The notes under the pieces are model-generated. The model was not told the origin of the DNA and did not search any database. It was given only the letters and a program-made list of their open reading frames with translations. A DNA stretch of 64,000 nucleotides from Tricholoma matsutake. Taxonomy: Eukaryota > Basidiomycota > Agaricomycetes > Agaricales > Tricholomataceae. A program made the position numbers and the translations under genes. Numbering within the stretch: the first letter of the stretch is position 1; each line of letters begins with the position of its first letter. Shown here one piece after another: positions 1 through 11,253 of this stretch. The DNA is taken from contig AP026542.1 of assembly GCA_026075535.2 (NCBI GenBank), positions 9,362,001 through 9,426,000 on the forward strand, in the 5' to 3' direction.

Positions 1-1070
1 ACTAGTCGTAAAGGTAGTTTAATAAGAGAGGAAGGTGTTCAGCACAGTCCGATGGAGTATTGATCAATATTGAGGACGATCAACAAGATCAATGGTGAAT
101 GATGTTTATCGTCGAGGGTCAATGTGTGAATTCTAAGGACTTTTGGTTGATCGATAGTATAGGAAGATTATAGTCGACAGCTTATGAAGTGTTGGAATGG
201 TGACTAGTGCTAACGATCAGAGGATCGAAGGAGGATCTTGGATGATGATGGTCGCAGAGGTTTCTCATCAATCAAGAAAACTCGTAGAAGCTTTGACTGT
301 TTAGAGGATAGATCTGATTCTTAGAACTTTATACGAGACAATAGGTGAAGACGATTTCTTGTATTTCCAAGTAGATACTACAGAGTTTTATATGTTTTAA
401 AGAAACTTCCTAAAATGGTATGAGAAACATGTGTAGAACATGAGGCAAAAGATATGAGTTAAGACATGAGGCCAAAAGGAGACTGGAATCCAAACAAGAA
501 AGAGATATATCATATGATGAAGGAGTAATAAAGGGTATAGAACTAAAAAGAGACTGTCCTTTGTGTATAAACCGTGCTAAGTCTCGCAATAATCTGTCCA
601 GTGGGTTCTGTATGCGATAGGGACTTGGAACGAGGCTGACCTACTATCAGCAGGTTTGAGCATGAGTTGGAATACTTCCTGGTGCATGGTATTCCACCAT
701 TTAGATAATGAATGCAGCGCCCGATGTTGCTCATAGTTTCTCAATATCAATTGATAATGCTCGACAATGGTCAATGACGGTTGACGATGTTCAATCGTGG
801 TCATGGTTGTTTGAAGTTGATCAGGGATGTTCAATGTTCATTCAGAGGGATCTTAGGGTGTTTCGAGGTAGTCCTAAAGTTGTGCGATGTGGTTTCTAAG
901 TATGATCAATATCGCTAGTGATGTTTCAATGCGGTTGATATGATATTGTGCTCAGTAGACTTGGTCGGGAGTGGTCACGCTGCTTCTGGGACCTCATGGG
1001 AGTTAGCCAATGTGATCAGAATGTGGTTGTAATGGTGAATCAGCCTTTGAGCCAAGGAGACAACCTATCA
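1..1070 (-). repeat. Partial solo LTR (family A), cut by the window start
   Basis: This stretch is the reverse complement of the repeat at 30371-31573: positions 1-65 match the far end of that copy and 840-1070 match its beginning. It ends with GACAACCTATCA at 1070, the same terminus as the complete copy at 23392-25308. Complete members begin TGAT, end ATCA and are flanked by 4-bp target duplications, as expected for an LTR. No retrotransposon internal region adjoins it here, so it is read as a solo LTR. Small ORFs inside are not credible genes. Confidence 0.8.
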
Positions 1071-2067
1071 ATGGATCGGAACACCCCCATTCACTGCCCA
1101 TCTGCCCTAGCTCACCCCAGCTCAGCCAGAAACAAGCTGTTTTGCCACCACCTATGTCCCACACCCCTGCTGCGTCACTAACCACACCATCGACACCATC
1201 GACACCTGATGATACCCATTTTTTGCCAATGCGGCCTTTCTACACACCCCCAACCCCTGTTTTTCACCATCGACACCTTCTCCTCAAACATGACACCTGT
1301 TTTTTGCCAACGCAGCCTTCCCATACATCCCAACCTCCCATTTTTCACCATTGACCTCTTCCTCTTGCACCTGACAGCCATTTTTTGCCAATGTGGCCTT
1401 GGACAGGTCAAGTTACCCTGGTTTAAACCCTGTCAATCCTAGTCCTGTACCCAGACCCACACTTTCCAAAGCATCTCACAGCACCTCACAAACACCAGCT
1501 CGCTCCCTGGACCCCCCATTGAACTCCCTGAGCCATTATGCACACTGAGCCCACCACGATGCCTCATGCATCCACCAGATCTGCCACATCATCGTCGATG
1601 TGTTCATCAATGACAAACATACATGCCCACATTTTCATTGAAAAATGTTGTCCACTCAACAACGCCCACTGTCCTCAACAATGCCCACTGTCCTCATCAA
1701 TGCCCACTGTCCTTGTCAATGCCCACTGTCCTCATCAATGCCCACTGTCCTTGTCAATGCCCACTGTCCTCATCAACACCCCCTGTCCTCGATGCCCACC
1801 ATCATCATCCACTGTCATCATCAGTCTACTACCAGGCAACTCAATGTTTTCACCAACGAATAAAGTGTGCCTGTGACTTGTTGATTGAAGCCCCCCCCCC
1901 CCAGTCATTTTTTTGGAGTATGAGAGAGTGTAAGAGCTCCTCTTACATCATCACAACAATATCGCATGCAACCCAGTTTATCACATGTTATTCTAGTAGT
2001 ATGTAGTCTATACTTTGAATTCTTGTACCGTAGCTTAGTTTCCTCCCCCAAAATATACTAAGTTCCT
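1071..2067. repeat. Non-coding stretch with two minisatellites
   Basis: No gene is visible. Near 1216, 1299 and 1378 a block with TTTTTTGCCAA recurs at a period of about 82 bp. Between about 1660 and 1795 a 19-bp unit containing ATGCCCACTGTCCT recurs about seven times with small changes. The 19-bp period shifts frame at each unit, which explains the overlapping pseudo-ORFs in all three plus frames. A run of C lies near 1891. Confidence 0.6.
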
Positions 2068-2075
2068 AACATGTT

Positions 2076-3594
2076 TAGTGCTGTGCTTGGCCTGGCTTGC
2101 ATGTTTGAAAAGCCAAAGCCAGGCCATCAGGCCGTGGCTTTTCAGTGAGTTATATACTAGTTATATTTACTCCAGTATCCAGTACTACATGTACGATTGG
2201 ATTTCTATACACATCAACACACAATCAACACAGGAAAATGTCATCATCAAACCTTAAATTTGCAGCTATACAGTAGGTGCCATGCAACACTGATGTCATA
2301 CTATGCCCAGATCCTCGGATGACCACTGGAGAATGTCAATAACAGCAACAAGGCACAAGAAGTGGGCTCAAACGACCTTTATCATCATTCTTTATTGTTA
2401 GTTGCACAGGTATGTTCTTTTGTATTCATTTTTCTTGTTTTGTTCATCTTGATCGGTGTCTCTAGTAGCCGGGGGCGGGAATTGGAAGGGTAGTGTTTTG
2501 GGCCAACTAGTATATGATTGATCATCTGGTAGGGAACACATTGAGAGTGTCAGTGTATGCAGTGAATATAGCCCAGTTGGAGGGTGGGCAAGCAACAATC
2601 ATTTTTAGGATAACACACCCCCTGCTGCGAGGACCAACAAGGAAGCTACATGACCCTGTACTCTTGACAACACCACAACCCAAACCCTGACCACCACACA
2701 CATGGGAGAACAACACTGGAGACCAGACATCTGGTTGGGAACCAAGTTAAGTTTTCTTTTCAACTAACTAACTGTCTTCATTCATTTTTAGGATCTAAAC
2801 ATTTGATGACGGCCCTAGCCCTACTCCATGTCCGACCCTTAAGTCACTGTGAGCATTTACTCTTACTGGATGGCACGGTGACGACCTACAGGAAATGGGC
2901 AACAGGCAACACTGGGAGAGCGCATCAATGACAACAACAAATTGCACGTCACTGCACAATTTGCAAACAACATGCCAAGACAATGTGAATAGTATGTTAA
3001 TACATGAACAGATTGAAGTCGGGGGCGATTGGATGAAGAAAGACCATGAACAGCAATGGGAAGATGATGCTGTCGAGGACAGTGGCTTGAGGCATTAACA
3101 ACTGCTTTCAACGAGGTATGCTGCACACCAATCTACTGTACCAACCATAATTTTACTGCCCCCATTACCAGAAAATATCATCCTGTTTTGTCTAGATTAA
3201 TTTCATGCCTCCCACTCTGAGTCCCACCCTTTTATAACCAACACCACCGCTCTCCTGCTCTGGGATGGGAACAACGATGATTGGGATTGAATTTTGTACT
3301 TCAATTATGTATCTACTACACCTTTGCGAGAGTTTAATAGGTGTGTTATGGTTTTCTTCTACTCACTAGCTTTGTGGGTGGATGTGAAGGGGTCAGCTTT
3401 ACCCTAAGCTTCATGCATGTAAGTAGGCAAAAATTCAAGCTTTTTCATACAAAAGCTGTGGCCTAAGCCAGGACAGGCCAAAGCCAGGCCATGGTTGACG
3501 GCTTTGGCCTGGCCTGAGTGTTGAGAAAGCCAGAGCTGCCTGAGGCCAGGCCAAAGCCACAGCTTTCAGGCCAAGCCGGGCTGGAACAGCACTA
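2076..3594. mobile_element. hAT-like non-autonomous element, complete
   Basis: The termini are inverted repeats: the left starts TAGTGCTGTGCTTGG and the right, read inward, starts TAGTGCTGTTCCAGC. Both are followed by GGCCTGGC-type palindromic blocks (2090-2150 and 3460-3590). The element is flanked by a perfect 8-bp direct repeat AACATGTT at 2068-2075 and 3595-3602, the hallmark of hAT transposition. No transposase ORF is present. The interior contains an intron-like unit at 2746-2791 with GTTAAG, branch-like CAACTAACTAACT and TTTTTAG. Mobilisation would need a transposase supplied elsewhere. Confidence 0.85.
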
Positions 3595-3602
3595 AACATG
3601 TT

Positions 3603-4084
3603 TCTGTTCCTCTGAGTCTCGAGCGTTGTAAGCTCTGGCTTCCTGCCAGAAGAACTAGAGGTTGAGTCAAATGAAGTTCAGACTCTTAGAGGACAGAGGT
3701 AGGAGTAGGATGAGATTTAGATTGGCAAGTTAAAGATGGGGCTTTGTTGAGTCTATGTCGATATACAAACTGAGGAATACAAGTTGAAACTAACTATGCT
3801 TAGATACTAGAGTCCAGAATCGGAGCAGAACGTGTCAGTAGCTGCAGCAGTGTCTCGACTGTGTAAATAAATTACTTAGCAGGGGCCACACAGGAGTCCA
3901 TAGTTGAATTTGCAAAAGAGACGGCAGCCTTGGTAAGGCAGCTGTGGGTGCTGTACAAGGTGGCCTGGTGCACAGCAGTGTGGGCAGTGTAAGGCAGCTG
4001 GGAATGAAATGGGAGGAGTTGGTGAATGTCAGATTTGAGCTGTGGAAAAGTGTTGGATGGATGTGGGTTCCAATCGGATGAGGA
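3603..4084. other. Intergenic, no recognised feature
   Basis: I see no gene or repeat boundary here. From about 3850 the sequence may be the upstream part of the decayed coding segment that follows, but stops interrupt all plus frames. Confidence 0.4.
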
Positions 4085-4642
4085 ATGGTTCTTGACACTT
4101 GGGCTGTCCTTTGGGCCAAAGTCAAACAACTGCAGGGAATTGGGTCTCACCCAGCTCCATCCCCTTCTTCCACTCTCCTTACCGATGAAGTCGCCAACTT
4201 CCTGGGAATCCCAAATTCTAAAGGAGCCATACTGGCTGCTGTGCTGGCCAAAGCCCCTCATCTGGCCAAACTGGCTATCTCGGCAGAGGCTGATGCTCAT
4301 CTGGAGAAGATTCAAGAGTTTCTTGCAGTCTTTGGTCCTCAAGCAACCCAAGAAGCCCTCGTCAATAAGGCACAGTTCACTTCAGTGGCTGTTCCTTTGC
4401 CTTGGATGATTTGGCACAAAATCATCCTTGATCATTTCATCGATTTCGAGAAGCTATTCACATCTATGGAAAAAGGCTACGATCACCATGATGACCCCAA
4501 GGATTTTGGAGCTGGCTATGCACTTGTCAAGAAGGAGCAAGCTTTTTCCAAACTCAAATTACGCAGCGAAGCAGACTGGCTCCGAGTTTTCAACGCCTGG
4601 TCTGCTGGGACATCTTTTTTCAGTAAGTGGTCAAGTTTGTGA
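4085..4642 (+). pseudogene. Retroelement-associated protein fragment
   Basis: An open stretch of 185 codons has normal protein composition, with motifs such as SVAVPLPWMIWHKI, KDFGAGYALVKKEQAF and WLRVFNAWSAG. These resemble conserved proteins that accompany retroelements in mushroom genomes. I recognise the style but cannot name a domain. It ends at a stop just after a possible 5' splice site (CAGTAAGT near 4621), with no obvious downstream continuation. The N-terminus lacks a convincing start. It is most likely a truncated transposon gene; a host gene of unknown function is the alternative. Confidence 0.45.
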
Positions 4643-4689
4643 GTCAATAGTTTATTGTGTATCTGAGTTCAATCAAGTGGATGCAGGGA

Positions 4690-5033
4690 CCATAACCTAA
4701 TAGAAGTCAAACCCTCAGTCGACACAATAGTGTAAGAATGACTGAATTAGTGCAAGTACCTAATAGAAGTCAAACCCTACAATGGTATGCAAAGTAAGTA
4801 ATAGTCCATTGCTGTAAGATAGAATATACATACCTCAGTCGACAAAATAGTGTAAGAACGACTGAGGTATCATGTATTGTAACAATGTCTATAAGTAAAG
4901 GAAAAAAAGGAAGTCCATAGGAAGAATGGATGTCCATAAGTTTGAAATAAAGTCAGTCCTACTAAGCAAGCCAAATAAGATATGAAATAGGCCACGTGTG
5001 TGCAGAGGAGTATGGTACCAAATCACCTTCAAT
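4690..5033 (-). repeat. Possible decayed copia solo LTR with primer-binding-site remnant
   Basis: CCATAACC at 4690-4697 sits directly before AATAGAAGTCAAACCC. The complete copia element has CCCATAACC immediately before its LTR start at 40827 (TGTAGAAAATCAACC). Read on the minus strand this gives GGTTATGG, the start of a copia primer-binding site. The LTR-like stretch contains a CTCAGTCG...CGACTGAGG hairpin with the same layout as the CTCAGTC...GACTGAG hairpin in the LTRs at 30102 and 40827. The outer boundary is uncertain and no target duplication was found. Confidence 0.4.
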
Positions 5034-5389
5034 ACCTCCTCTTCTGGGCCCTTATGAAGTAAAAATGTTGATTTACAAGCTTAATATAGGTGAAAAAGCG
5101 ACATATATGTGTATTAATCCCATATATACATGTACAAGTGTTATCTACAAAAGAAGAGAAGGAAGATGTTGAGGAATGAGTGGAATAGCGACCTCATCGT
5201 CGGGAATGATGAGCGCGCGGTTACCCGAGGGTGTCGCGCGCATTGATCAACCGTAGGAACACTGTTAGTAAGCCGGCAATCGGTATAACAAAGAAACAGA
5301 AACAAACCAAGGCTACATGGACGGTCTGACGCGGTACGCTTACGCCTACTTACGTACAAAAATCTTAAACCAGCAGCGATCCCCAACAG
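5034..5389. other. Intergenic, no recognised feature
   Basis: This is the 3' flank of the minus-strand gene at 5390-7474, and the last few dozen bases may be its 3' UTR. I see no ORF with protein-like content. Confidence 0.4.
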
Positions 5390-7474
5390 TCAAACGTCCC
5401 CTAAAATACTAACCAGAATATCTTTCACCGTACTCCTCATGTTCCGGGGTGCATCATCGCGACCACCGTCTATGCAATTCCCAAACGTAGCTCCACATAT
5501 CGCACTACTCAAAACTTCATCCTGTGGGCCATCCCGGACACGAAGGCGATGCGTGATGACCCTAGGCACGATGCGTGCGATGTCGGCTTCTGAAACATAC
5601 AACGGCTCTGGCTCGACTTGATGGTCCTTGGCACCCGCGCCAGGAGATACAGGGTTGTCCTGAACGCCGAAATCAGGGTGAATCCCATTCGTCGCAGTCT
5701 CAATATTGACACTTCCGCTGCCTGTGTCATCAGTGGAGTCATTTAAACGGCTCTGCGAACTCTCTTCGTCGTTCTCATTTAAATATTCGTCTTCCGTAAA
5801 CGGATATTCTGGATTTCGCACGAGTTCACTTCCTGTGGGGTCCATGCCTAGGACTCTGCCGGCACGCACGAGATCTTGTGCATCCTCTATCACCTTGACA
5901 GTTAGGAATGTACCGTCAAGTTGGGGATGATGGCGTGCAGCAGAGAAAAGGTCCGCTAGATAGATAGATAGGACGGGGGCTATGTACGTCCGACGACATC
6001 TCGCACGAAGAGAATGAAGAAAATCTGGAGGCAAAAGTTGCTTCGCAACCAAAGGTGGCGCAGCTATGTGAGCATAACGGTAACCATGGTGGTGATGCAA
6101 AGGGGACCCTGAAAGTGGTGTCTGACTCATGGATGTTGTGGGTAGGTAACCGGAGGGGGGTTGTAATGCGCGCATGGCTTGTCGAACGCTTTTGCGAACC
6201 ATAACAGTAGTGCTCATGGCAAATCTATCTAACTAACAGAGGATGAAGAGGGAAAAAAATAAAGATAACGCGATAAGCATACCAAGGTTTTATGGATATT
6301 GGGCCTTTCCCGGGTGTCCCACGGACAGACGTATATCGTGATGAAACCTTCTGGAATGTTCCACACTCCATTATAATCAGCGTCATCCAAACCTTCAGTA
6401 TCGTCAGATGGAGTACTTTTGTTATTGAAGCTCTCTCGACCTTGTCGAGCACCCGCTGGTCTACCTGATGTGAGACCGGAAGATGGTTGAAGTGCGCGTC
6501 CCTCCAGGACGGCCCGTTTGTCCAACAACGCCTGGGCAAGCGCCCTTTGATCCAGAACATGAGCATGTTCTAGCCCTGATACCACAAGCGCATGCGGGAA
6601 ACCCGGTTTGGGTCTCTGACGCGACGGAGTGGGGTCAGTGTGAGAGTGTAGCACAGGAGATCTTGGGGTGAACGTTGATGCTGTACTGGGTGAACTAAAT
6701 GGATCCCCGACTCGAGAGCTCGGATGAGGTTGCAGACCAGAGGAACGGTTGTCAGGACGCTGGGAAGTTGTTGCCATCGCACGGGACAAGAACTCGTCGG
6801 GAGAGGAAACCAAGCGAGAGAACTGTGTAGGTCCGGATTTCTTGGAGCGAGATGGGCTACGTTCATTTCGCGAGCTCAAAACCTTGGATTTTCCAGGAGT
6901 TTGAGTAAATTCATCCCTATCCGAGCATAGAAAAAGTGAACGTAGGAATGGAGAACGATCGGTCGAGCTAGCTGCGGCAGTAGAGCGGGATCCCACTTCA
7001 AGCTGAGGTTTTATTCTCGATTTGTGCGTGGTGAGGTCAAATACAGCTGATAATATCTACAGGGATTGTTAGTATCATTTGAGTGTGATCTTGTCAACTG
7101 GCGTATCCGGCGTTCCTATCTTCGCCTTGTATCCGCATTCCCAGGAATTGTCAACGAGGCAATTATCATGTGACATCGCTGTTGACCTGACGATATGCCA
7201 TCTCCGACGAAGAAGGACCCCATAAGGAATGAAACCGAGAAGTATAACTCACCCAAGCAGCAAGCCTGACGACGAGACCAACATCCTCTTCCGGAGTATG
7301 GAGTAGAAGGTGCTTTTCACCTGCTAGAATGCACAGTAGAACAGCTTGAAATATGACGGGGTCCAACGGGAGTGTTCCAGAGGAGGAATTCCGAATATAC
7401 GACAGAAGAGAGGGCATGAATGCCGGTGTTCCAACGAATGGCCAGAGATCTCCAGCAACGACAATATTGGGCAT
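5390..7474 (-). CDS. Probable Mg-chelatase/AAA-lid-like protein, 3 exons
   Basis: The model is three exons: 7474-7253, 7056-6283 and 6232-5390, giving 612 residues with all junctions in frame. Introns use GTGAGT and GTATGC donors and are 196 and 50 bp. The N-terminus has AVLLCILAGEKHLLL and DVGLVVRLAAW. The middle (about 95-240) is Ser/Pro-rich and looks disordered. Then come ALVVSGLEHAHVLDQRAL and RERPNIHKTL. The C-terminal part has RRTYIAPVLSIYLADLFSAA, QLDGTFLTVKVIEDAQDL and RAGRVLGMDPTGSELV. This last block resembles the lid helices of fungal proteins annotated as magnesium-chelatase-like, and the name rests on that resemblance. I see no clear Walker A motif, so ATPase activity is doubtful. 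It is divergently arranged with the membrane-protein gene at 7845. The gene looks intact; its biochemical role is unknown. Confidence 0.75.
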
Positions 7475-7844
7475 CGATTTGGCTTGGCCTTGTCCCTGAA
7501 ATGAATGCTGGCAGATGCTGGCCGCACCTCGGAATCCCAAAGGATCAATATCACAGCATCGTAACCAACACTCGACTGAGTGTGTGACGGTTCTGTCACG
7601 ACATGTCACAAGTTTATCTGGGTGGGAATCTTGAACGCCATCATCTTCTCGCCAGACGATCTGCAGGCCGTTCTGTCATATCTCGTTCACAACAAGGCTG
7701 TGTGGTAATTATATTCAATTTACAGCATTCCCAGTCTTCCCACTTCCCTCTGACATCTACTACAGTGTAGGTATTCCACCAACTAGGGCAATTGTTAGCG
7801 CGATTATATGAACGCTACTGTCCGCAGGTGCACTTACTATTCAT

Positions 7845-10800
7845 GTGCTCATGTCGGACTATATTCAATTCTATGTGGACGATACGTCGCCTACAATATC
7901 CTACTCTCCCTTTGCCGACACATTCTCTTTCCCCAATCTAACTGCAGGCTGGAATCCTTACTTTGATCAGTCCGGTTTTGCATCCACTCCGGGTGTGACA
8001 GGGACCGGCACAAGCTATCATGTCACCTCCCATGATGGCGCGTCGATATCTGTGCAATGGAAAGGTGCCACCGGAACCTGAAGAACTTGTGCGCGCCTAA
8101 ACCCTGCTTGCTTTTTGTAGGAACCGGAATGCAAATTTTTGGAAAAGTGAATCAGGCCAATTATTCAATAGCACTTGATGGCACCCAGACGTCCCCACAT
8201 TCCACAGCCGCCGATCTCGCGAATAACATCCTAGCAGATTTTCAGGACCTCGCAGACACTAACCACACGATCGTTTTAACAACCTCCATGCCTGCTGTTT
8301 CAATTGATCAGCTCCAACCCGCGTTCTTTTTCGACAAGGTACTGATAACTTCCCATGACCTGAATGCCAAGTGAGTACATCACATTAAGAATCCCATCCG
8401 ATGCCGAAGGACCCTTCTTCCCCTTTGCAACAGTGTTACACAACAAGCCCTGAACGACAGCAATATAGCCTATTCCGGGCAATGGACATTTCTTAACGTT
8501 TCAGGCAGCCCCTTTCATCATTCCAATACGTCAGGCGACCACGCACAAGCCCAGTTCCAGGGTGTGTTGTGTTAAATGTCCTTGTATTTGGGACTGTGTC
8601 GTGTGCTGATTTCTGCCATGATCCAGGAATTTCGTTGCTACTAAATGGCACCACTTCGCCGACCTCCAGCAGATATACCATTATACTCGACCACGTAGCC
8701 ACAACCCTTTCTGCGAAATCATCGTTCTTGAACCGGGAATCTTTGCTCTTCTATGCCAGTAGCCTGGATCCAAATGTCACACACACACTTGAGGTCGTTA
8801 ATGAAGATGGTGGTGATTTATCCCTGAACTTCGGTGGATTTAGCGTATTTTCCGCAGCAGGCTCCGCTATGTTTGTGATGTTTTTCTCTCGATCAAGGCA
8901 CTCATTCACCTTGAAAACAAGTAGCTCTGCAACACCTTCAACATCAATGTCTCTCACGACATATGCGCCTTCCCGGAAAGGAACCATTGCAGCTCTAGTC
9001 TTGGGAGGTCTCCTCTTCTTTATTATCCTGAGCGGTTTGCTTTTTGTTGTTTTCGTCTTCAAACCTCGCAGACGACGACGCAGGCGTTTGGGACTAGGAC
9101 AGAACAGGAAGACGGCAGAAGCTGGTATAGTTATCAATATTGGCCCCGAGCAGGGACCGGATGCAGAAGTGGAATCGAGAAGGACCGAGATTAGTCCGCC
9201 TCAGCGAATTAGTGAGAGGTCCGGTTTCGCACGTTGGAAGAGAGAAGTGGAGGGTGGCCTTGGAACTCTTATTGGAATCTCATTTCGGCATTCAGATTCT
9301 TCACGAGGAAGGGCTGCCAACAGGCGTACCAGGGACAACGATATACTGAGTCTCAAACCTTCTCTTTTTACATCCTCTTCGAAGGCGTCTTCGAAAAAGA
9401 GCAAGGGTAAGGGCAAGAAAAAATCCAAGAGGCGACATGTCAGCGAAGGCTCTTGGTCGCCGAGTGTTGCTATAGAGTTGCCGGTTAGGCCCTTAAGCGC
9501 TGACAGCGGCCAGGACAAAGATATCGACCCATCCCAGGATATACCCGAGGGGCCTCCCTCTGTTGTATCGACGCTCACGTCTCTCTCGTACATATCCTCA
9601 CCACGAAACACTCACCCGGCACCACCTCCTTCGTACTCGGCTTCGAATTCCAACCGGAATTCTCATTCCACCTCCGGGCCTCATTCTGTCCCACACTCTA
9701 TCTCACACTCCTCAGCCTCGGCAACCCACCATAGTAGAATGGAAAGTCAAGGATTTTTAGAGGGACACGGTGGCCCAAATCCTGGCTCCTCAAATGATGA
9801 ACCTCCCCATGGTCGCTATGTCCTGTTGTCACAAGTTCCTGATACACACAACCCGCCATCACGCGCCCCCAGCGAAGATCATCATGACAGCCCCAAAAAT
9901 AGCCCGGATGATACAGCGAGTTTCCTTGCTGCCTTTACACAACTTGCACTTCGCGGACTTAGTCCCCGAACAAGCGAATTTCAACCCAACCCTGGTGAAC
10001 CCCAGCCTGCTGGAACACCTCTCAACGTTGATCATCATGTAAAAGCTCGACCTCTACCCCAACCGCCAGAGTCTCCAGCTGAACAATTTGGCAACTATAG
10101 GGTGCGAGACAGTTTGATGGATGGTCTACCACCGGAGTCATCTGAAGAGATGAGTGGGGAGACGGCTCCCAGATCGTTTGATGATTCATATCTCAATGTG
10201 GTATCAAGTAGTCCTTTCAGGGTAGACTTTCCTCCCCCACGATCTTTCAGGCAGAATCGTGACAGCGGCCCTGCCGTCTCATTCGTGAGATTTGACGAGG
10301 AATCAAAGGAAGAGCTGACTACGAGTGGCGGAGAACAAGGTTCGACCAAGCAGGCAGTTGAGGATGCTCGCGACCCGATGACAAAACGACGCTCCCTGTT
10401 CCGGCTCACCCCTCCTAGCGGTGGTCCCAGTAAAATTCCCAGTTCCCGGCAACTCCGAGCCGATTCAATGTCCTTCCTTGATTTCAGCAGTTCCTCGGGC
10501 TCTTCTACGCGCACTCCCTCTCTCAAGGCCTCTGATGAGCAGGAAGGAACCCGTCAATGGGGTCAACTTCCGCATCGCCTACAATCTAGATGGAGCAATA
10601 CTGCTACTGAGCTTTCTAGACATGGGTCCGTCGGCCCACCGCGTTCGGTGTTTTCAGGCAACTTTCCATACCCTGTGTCATTGCCGACTTCAGCACATCA
10701 TCCAGAAGGACATGTACGTCCGGAGCGTATTTCTATTTCTACTCAGCGCGTATCACAGCTTAGACGTGAATCAACTGACGGTCCTCCGCCCACCCGTGTC

Positions 10801-11067
10801 CACCCTTTCTTGCCCATATCACCCGCCGACAGTGTGCCCATATCTCTCTCCGAAATCCAATTCCGACGCAGTTCTACTGAGTCTCACAGCACGGGTTCAC
10901 CAATACCGCCGCATCCTCCACTTCCTGGCCGCGAAAGTGGGATAGAGAATGAGAACCCTACTACCCCACCACTCTCTACACCCAACCTTATTGTACAAAG
11001 GGTTTTGGGACAAGTCCCTGCGCCTCCAAGCACACGATCATCCAACCCTACTCACCGCACGACATGA
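7845..11067 (+). CDS. Single-pass membrane protein with long Ser/Pro-rich cytoplasmic tail
   Basis: Four exons join in frame: 7845-8064, 8121-8370, 8434-8561 and 8627-11067 (1012 residues). The first ~310 residues contain two similar beta-rich blocks with motifs of the type SISVQWKGTGMQIFG and QFQGISLLLNGTTS, a duplicated extracellular module frequent in basidiomycete surface proteins. A hydrophobic helix at about 318-343 (AALVLGGLLFFIILSGLLF) is followed by a polybasic stop (KPRRRRRRRL), so the C-terminal ~670 residues should be cytoplasmic. That tail is low-complexity, rich in Ser, Pro and His, with many SPR/RSS-like phosphorylatable stretches. No signal peptide is visible at 7845, so a short upstream exon may be missing (a possible intron acceptor lies near 7829). 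An optional in-frame intron at 8871-8921 (GTTTGT...ACAAG) is possible. Function is unknown; a surface sensor or adhesion protein is an inference. Confidence 0.8.
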
Positions 11068-11253
11068 TTATGCCAAATCCGAACGCTTCTCAGCTTTCCA
11101 GACCATGTTTTTCTCCCTTGACTTTGTCCTCCCGGATAGTGTTTCCTGGATATTGTCTTCATACTGTACATAACTATTCTTTACTCTCATGTATCATTCC
11201 ACGTATCCTACATATAACACATTTTAATGTTTCTGCTAGTTGTAGTTACCTAT

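Noticed and set aside
1538..2006. Plus-strand ORFs in the 1.5-2.0 kb region
   Set aside because: They follow a 19-bp minisatellite and low-complexity sequence; no splice structure or conserved motif.
8751..10526. Minus-strand ORFs opposite the membrane protein gene
   Set aside because: Shadows of a long GC-rich coding exon on the plus strand; no introns or motifs of their own.
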